Source of the DNA: Gammaproteobacteria bacterium
GTDB lineage: Bacteria; Pseudomonadota; Gammaproteobacteria; Chromatiales; Chromatiaceae
NCBI GenBank assembly: GCA_008080925.1
Contig: VMDJ01000103.1
Span: 1 to 9,012 of the forward strand
Direction: 5' to 3'
Length of the DNA stretch: 9,012 nt
The notes beneath the pieces were generated by a model that had not been told where the DNA came from, ran no database searches, and saw only the letters and a program-made list of their open reading frames with translations. A program made the translations under genes and the position numbers. How positions within the stretch are numbered: position 1 is the first letter of the stretch; the number at the start of each line of letters is the position of its first letter. Below, in pieces: positions 5,692 to 9,012 of the stretch.

Positions 5692-5731
5692 TTGTTTGTC
5701 TTTCGTCGCTCAGACACGTCTAGACAAACAA
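5692..5731 (-). promoter_or_regulatory. Inverted-repeat hairpin in the speC leader next to the ribosome binding site
   Basis: TTGTTTGTCT (5692-5701) and AGACAAACAA (5722-5731) are perfect 10-bp complements around a 20-nt loop. In the speC mRNA the 3' arm ends 2 nt before the AGGAG. The loop holds a further AGAC/GTCT pair, and AGAC recurs at the Shine-Dalgarno itself (GGAGAC), so alternative pairings that mask or free the site can be drawn. It may equally be a regulator's DNA operator. Polyamine feedback would be a reasonable trigger but is not shown. Confidence 0.5.
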
Positions 5732-5821
5732 GACGCCGGGTCACTAACGGGTAAATCACCTAAAGTTTCTGCTCAAAAAGCGAGCGGATGGAATTTTCAA
5801 CTTTTTTGGTTTTTGCGCAAG

Positions 5822-5846
5822 AAAAATTTTGCGTCAACGGCAAAAT
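5822..5846 (-). terminator. Weak possible terminator after tRNA-Leu
   Basis: Read on the minus strand, ATTTTGC and GCAAAAT form a 7-bp stem around a 7-nt loop and run into TTTT. Only two of the seven pairs are G-C, so it would be inefficient. No stronger terminator separates the tRNA from speC, so some read-through into the decarboxylase is possible. Confidence 0.3.
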
Positions 5847-5890
5847 AATTTTCAGCGCTTAACAGGAGATATCAGGAGGGGAATCAAAAC

Positions 5891-5977
5891 TGGTGCCCAG
5901 GAGAGGACTTGAACCTCCACGGCCTTGCGGCCACCAGCACCTGAAGCTGGCGTGTCTACCAATTTCACCACCTGGGC
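5891..5977 (-). tRNA. tRNA-Leu(CAG)
   Basis: An 87-nt minus-strand tRNA. The acceptor GCCCAGG pairs with CCTGGGC, discriminator A, and the CCA end is encoded (5891-5893). The D-loop has GAAATTGGTAGAC. The anticodon stem CCAGC/GCTGG holds loop TTCAGGT, so the anticodon is CAG and it reads the leucine codon CUG. A long variable arm with a GGCC-GCAA-GGCC stem marks a class II tRNA, as expected for leucine. The T-loop is TTCAAGT. All arms fold without mismatches apart from a G-U at the T stem. It is intact, with no sign of an integrated element at its 3' end. Confidence 0.98.
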
Positions 5978-5996
5978 AGAGGTGTTGAGGGCGCGT

Positions 5997-6025
5997 AACT
6001 TACAGCGACAAACTGGGTGTGTCAA
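5997..6025 (-). promoter_or_regulatory. Promoter of tRNA-Leu with GC-rich discriminator
   Basis: On the minus strand a perfect TTGACA (6020-6025) is followed after exactly 17 bp by TAAGTT (5997-6002) and a GC-rich discriminator (ACGCGCCC). GC-rich discriminators are typical of stable-RNA promoters under stringent (ppGpp) control. The predicted start lies near 5990, about 13 nt before the mature tRNA. Confidence 0.7.
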
Positions 6026-6034
6026 CGCTACAAT
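6005..6034 (+). promoter_or_regulatory. Predicted rnr promoter overlapping the tRNA promoter
   Basis: TACAAT (6029-6034) is a near-consensus -10, with GCGACA (6005-6010) as -35 at 18 bp. The -10 sits in a small inverted repeat, CGCTA-CAA-TAGCG (6026-6038). The spacer contains the -35 of the divergent tRNA-Leu promoter, so the two polymerases would compete. Confidence 0.5.
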
Positions 6035-6066
6035 AGCGGGCTTAAATCTCAGTAAAAGGCCTAATA

Positions 6067-8502
6067 GTGGCAAATCAAAAAAAGGTGTCTCGCACCGAAT
6101 TAAATGACCCGCAAGCGCAACGTGAAGCGGATACCTATGAAAATCCTGTTCCTAGTCGAGAGTTCATTTTAGAAGTGATTGCCGAGCAAGGTTGTCCCAT
6201 GAGTTTTAAAGAGCTGATGTACACCTTGGATATTGATGAGGAGCAAACCGAAGGACTTTCTCGTCGTGTGAATGCGATGACGCGTGATGGTCAGCTCATT
6301 CGAAATCGCCGAGGTGGTTATTGTCCAGTTAACAACAAAGACATGATCGTGGGTCGTGTTATCGGCCACCCAGATGGCTTTGGCTTTTTGAAGCGTGATG
6401 ATGCAAATGGTGATGACCTGTTTTTAGGTCCGCGTGAGATGCGTCGTGTATGGCACGGTGATCATGTGGTGGTGCAGGTCTCTGGCATTGATCGACGGGG
6501 TCGCGAAGAGGGGCAAATCATCGAGGTATTAGAGCGTGCTTTTAACAAGCTCGTCGGTCGTCTGCAGATTGATCGCGGTGTTGCTTTCTTGTTGCCCGAC
6601 AATAAACGCATTACCCAGCAAGTACTCATTCCGCCGGAGAGTTTGCATGGCGGCAAGAATGGTCAGATGGTTGAGGTGGCAATCGATGAGCATCCAACAC
6701 CTTGGCGTCAGGCTATTGGTAGTGTGATTGATGTTATTGGCGATCAATATGCCCCCGGTATGGAAACCGCGGTTGCGATTCGTAGCCATGATATTCCTCA
6801 TGATTGGCCAGAAGAATTACTCGAGCAAATTGAAGGCTTGAGCGCTGAGGTGCCTGAGAAGGCGAAAGAGGGTCGTGAGGATCTGCGTGATGTGCCGTTG
6901 GTTACTATCGATGGTGCGGATGCACGAGACTTCGATGATGCGGTGTTTTGTGCAAAGACAACAAAAGGCTGGCGCTTATTGGTCGCGATTGCCGATGTTT
7001 CAGCCTATGTTGAAAAAGATTCGCCGTTAGATAAAGAAGCTTATCTGCGCAGCACCTCGGTGTACTTCCCTGATCGTGTGGTGCCGATGTTGCCAGAGGT
7101 GCTCTCTAATGGACTGTGCTCGATCAATCCGAAGGTTGATCGTTTGTGCATGGTCTGTGAGATGTATTTTGATCCGCAGGGCAAAATGTTCCGCTCGCGC
7201 TTCTTTGAAGGCGTCATGAATTCACATGCTCGTCTGACCTATGATCAAGTGGGCGCGATGCTGATTGATAATGATCAGGCGCTTAAAGAAGAATTTGCAC
7301 ACGTATTACCGCATCTCGAAGACCTGCATGGCCTGTATAAGGTGCTCCATGCAGCACGAGCTGTACGTGGCGCGATTGATTTTGATACCACCGAAACCCG
7401 TTTTAAATTTGATGAGAATGGCAAGGTGGCCGAAGTGGTGCCTCTGGTGCGACATGATGCGCACCGATTAATTGAAGAGTGTATGTTGGCGGCTAACGTT
7501 GCGGCGGCGCGCTTCTTGCTGAAGAACAAAATACCGGCTTTGTACCGTGTGCATGAGCGCCCAAGTGAGGAGAAGCTCTCCGACTTGGGGCAATTTTTAC
7601 GCGAACTAGGTTTGTCGTTGAAAGGTGGTCTTGAGCCTACCGCGAAAGATTACGCAGAGTTGCTTGAACAAGTTAAAACGCGTGCGGATTACCATGTGAT
7701 TCAAACCGTGCTGCTGCGCTCGATGATGCAAGCGGTCTATACCGATGAGAATGTTGGGCACTTTGGTTTGGCATTTGAAGCTTATGCGCATTTCACCTCA
7801 CCGATTCGTCGCTACCCAGACTTGATGGTGCACCGTGCGATCCGTCATGTGCTGCGAAATGGTTCGGCAAAAGGGTTTGCCTATACGGATAAAGATTTAG
7901 CGCACATGGGTGAGCACTGTTCACTGTGTGAGCGTCGTGCAGACGATGCATCGCGTGATTCGGCTGATGCCCTTAAGTGTTACTTCATGCTCGATAAAGT
8001 GGGCGAAAGTTTCCAAGGCACAATCTCAGGCGTGAATAGCTTTGGTCTTTTTGTCGAGCTAGATGAGATTTTTATCACCGGCTTGATTCATATCACTGCG
8101 CTTGATCGTGATTACTTTATTTTCGATCCTATTGGTCATCGTTTAACCGGGGAGCGTTCGGGTAAGGTTTATCGCTTGGGTGATCGTATTAGGGTGCGAG
8201 TTGCTGCCGTTAACATGGAAGATCGCAAGATCGACTTTGTACTCGATGATGGCAATAGCGAAGCGCCGGTTAAAAAGAAAGTTGAGATGATTCATGGTGT
8301 GCCAGCGGATCAGCTGCGCATTGATCGCCCACCACGTTCGCAACCAGGATCAAAAAAGCCGAGTAAAAACCCATGGGGATCGCGTGCTGAGTCGGACGAA
8401 AAGAAGACCAGTAAAAAGAAAGCGAGCAAAGGTAAAAAGCGTAAAGGTCGCCCGGGTAAGAAAGAGCGTGCCGCAGCTAAGACTAAAAAAGGTACGCATT
8501 AA
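6067..8502 (+). CDS. rnr: Ribonuclease R
   Basis: A processive 3'-5' exoribonuclease that degrades structured RNA, matures rRNA and helps trans-translation mRNA decay in the cytoplasm. Its 811 residues are close to the E. coli length. In order: N-terminal winged helix (about 25-90, starting EADTYENPVPSREFIL), two cold-shock/OB domains (about 92-235), RNB catalytic domain (about 270-600), S1 domain (about 646-727) and a lysine-rich tail (about 736-811). The metal-binding aspartates are all present in IDGADARDFDDAV: D282, D288, D290 and D291. FTSPIRRYPDLMVHR (576-590) is the conserved substrate-channel signature. The start is GTG at 6067 with AAAAGG about 8 nt upstream; this gives the standard N-terminus. 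Only 3 bp separate its stop from rlmB, so one operon is very likely, as in many gammaproteobacteria. The basic tail is normal for this family. Confidence 0.97.
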   Translation: MANQKKVSRTELNDPQAQREADTYENPVPSREFILEVIAEQGCPMSFKELMYTLDIDEEQTEGLSRRVNAMTRDGQLIRNRRGGYCPVNNKDMIVGRVIGHPDGFGFLKRDDANGDDLFLGPREMRRVWHGDHVVVQVSGIDRRGREEGQIIEVLERAFNKLVGRLQIDRGVAFLLPDNKRITQQVLIPPESLHGGKNGQMVEVAIDEHPTPWRQAIGSVIDVIGDQYAPGMETAVAIRSHDIPHDWPEELLEQIEGLSAEVPEKAKEGREDLRDVPLVTIDGADARDFDDAVFCAKTTKGWRLLVAIADVSAYVEKDSPLDKEAYLRSTSVYFPDRVVPMLPEVLSNGLCSINPKVDRLCMVCEMYFDPQGKMFRSRFFEGVMNSHARLTYDQVGAMLIDNDQALKEEFAHVLPHLEDLHGLYKVLHAARAVRGAIDFDTTETRFKFDENGKVAEVVPLVRHDAHRLIEECMLAANVAAARFLLKNKIPALYRVHERPSEEKLSDLGQFLRELGLSLKGGLEPTAKDYAELLEQVKTRADYHVIQTVLLRSMMQAVYTDENVGHFGLAFEAYAHFTSPIRRYPDLMVHRAIRHVLRNGSAKGFAYTDKDLAHMGEHCSLCERRADDASRDSADALKCYFMLDKVGESFQGTISGVNSFGLFVELDEIFITGLIHITALDRDYFIFDPIGHRLTGERSGKVYRLGDRIRVRVAAVNMEDRKIDFVLDDGNSEAPVKKKVEMIHGVPADQLRIDRPPRSQPGSKKPSKNPWGSRAESDEKKTSKKKASKGKKRKGRPGKKERAAAKTKKGTH

Positions 8503-8505
8503 GTC

Positions 8506-9012
8506 ATGGGCGATAAGCAACAATGGGTTGCCGGTATACATGCAGTGCGTTCAGCGCTTAAGTTTGGTCGTGAGCGTATTAATGAAATCATTTACGACGC
8601 GACACGCAAAGACCGTCGTTTGAATGCTGTTTTAGATGATGCGAAAAAGCTCGGTATCCCTCTGACCGCGAGCGATAAGAAAACTGTCGAGAAGCTAGCC
8701 GGTAGCGCTAACCATCAGGGTGTAGTGATCAGTACCCAAGCGCCTGCTGCGCAGACTGAGGATGATCTCGATACCTTGCTGAATAACCTCGATCATCCGC
8801 CTTTAATATTGGTCCTTGATGGCGTGACCGATCCGCATAACCTAGGTGCCTGTCTGCGCACGGCTGATGGTGCGGGAGTGGATGCGGTGATTGCACCTAA
8901 AGATAAATCGGTCGGGCTAACCCCGGTGGCAGTGAAGGTCTCGAGTGGTGCCGCTGAAACTGTGCCGTTTGTGCAGGTGTCGATTCTGGCGCGGACTTTG
9001 CGACATCTGCAG
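8506..9012 (+). CDS. rlmB: 23S rRNA (guanosine-2251-2'-O)-methyltransferase RlmB, cut by right edge
   Basis: 169 codons are present and the frame is open at the window end; the family is usually about 245 residues, so roughly 75 are missing. The N-terminus MGDKQQWVAGIHAVRSAL matches the small L30e-like RNA-binding domain. The SPOUT (trefoil-knot) domain begins with LDGVTDPHNLGACLRTAD (104-121), where N112 and R118 are the conserved motif 1 residues, and continues with IAPKDKSVGLTPV and KVSSGAAETVPF. The enzyme uses S-adenosylmethionine to methylate G2251 in the ribosomal P-loop. It starts 3 bp after the rnr stop; a weak AAAGG (8488-8492) inside the end of rnr is the only ribosome binding site seen, which suggests translational coupling. 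Confidence 0.95.
   Translation, partial: MGDKQQWVAGIHAVRSALKFGRERINEIIYDATRKDRRLNAVLDDAKKLGIPLTASDKKTVEKLAGSANHQGVVISTQAPAAQTEDDLDTLLNNLDHPPLILVLDGVTDPHNLGACLRTADGAGVDAVIAPKDKSVGLTPVAVKVSSGAAETVPFVQVSILARTLRHLQ

Noticed and set aside
5858..5891. Attachment site or integrated element at the tRNA-Leu 3' end
   Set aside because: No integrase gene and no second copy of the tRNA 3' sequence is visible, and the flanks are ordinary genes.
5852..6073. Minus-strand 73-codon frame across the tRNA
   Set aside because: It is an artefact of the tRNA-Leu gene and its promoter; the tRNA fold explains the sequence.
8286..8502. Lysine-rich low-complexity tail of RNase R as an anomaly
   Set aside because: Basic C-terminal tails are normal for gammaproteobacterial RNase R.

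Overview
The window reads as ordinary chromosomal DNA of a gammaproteobacterium, probably a marine one related to Oceanospirillales/Pseudomonadales. The main reasons are the rnr-rlmB order, a 387-residue fold-III ornithine decarboxylase of the Pseudomonas type, a CCA-encoding tRNA-Leu(CAG) and sigma-70-like promoters. This placement is inferred from protein and gene-order recognition only. No transposase, integrase, phage gene or CRISPR array is visible.

Layout: 1-1697 (minus) is a Kef-type CPA2 cation/proton antiporter with a C-terminal TrkA-N/KTN domain, cut by the left edge. It diverges across about 146 bp from 1844-3793 (plus), an SLC13-like permease with two RCK_C domains between its membrane halves. 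A strong terminator follows. From 3840 to 4514 there is no intact protein gene. This stretch holds what I think is the most interesting content: two tandem predicted small RNAs (about 3912-4026 and 4106-4229). Each has a TAAAGT -10 box, then exactly 5 nt, then the same 13-nt sequence TTCCTCCTAAGGG at or next to the predicted 5' end, a long-range stem, and a terminator of the form ACCCGC..GCGGGT-A-T7. The shared 5' sequence resembles the anti-Shine-Dalgarno end of 16S rRNA, so a family of sibling regulatory RNAs that pair with ribosome binding sites is the leading hypothesis. After them lie a scar made of the last ~38 codons of a histidine kinase, a short opposite-strand ORF, and a bidirectional terminator shared with speC.

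4515-5678 (minus) is the ornithine decarboxylase speC, which starts at GTG behind a 10-bp inverted repeat in its leader. Upstream on the same strand is tRNA-Leu(CAG), 5891-5977. The tRNA promoter overlaps the divergent promoter of rnr. 6067-8502 (plus) is RNase R. It is followed 3 bp later by rlmB (8506 to the right edge), the 23S rRNA Gm2251 methyltransferase, almost certainly in one operon.

Functionally the window combines ion/solute homeostasis (antiporter and permease, both with cytosolic regulatory domains), polyamine synthesis, and translation/RNA metabolism (tRNA, RNase R, RlmB), with a putative pair of regulatory RNAs between the transport and polyamine genes.
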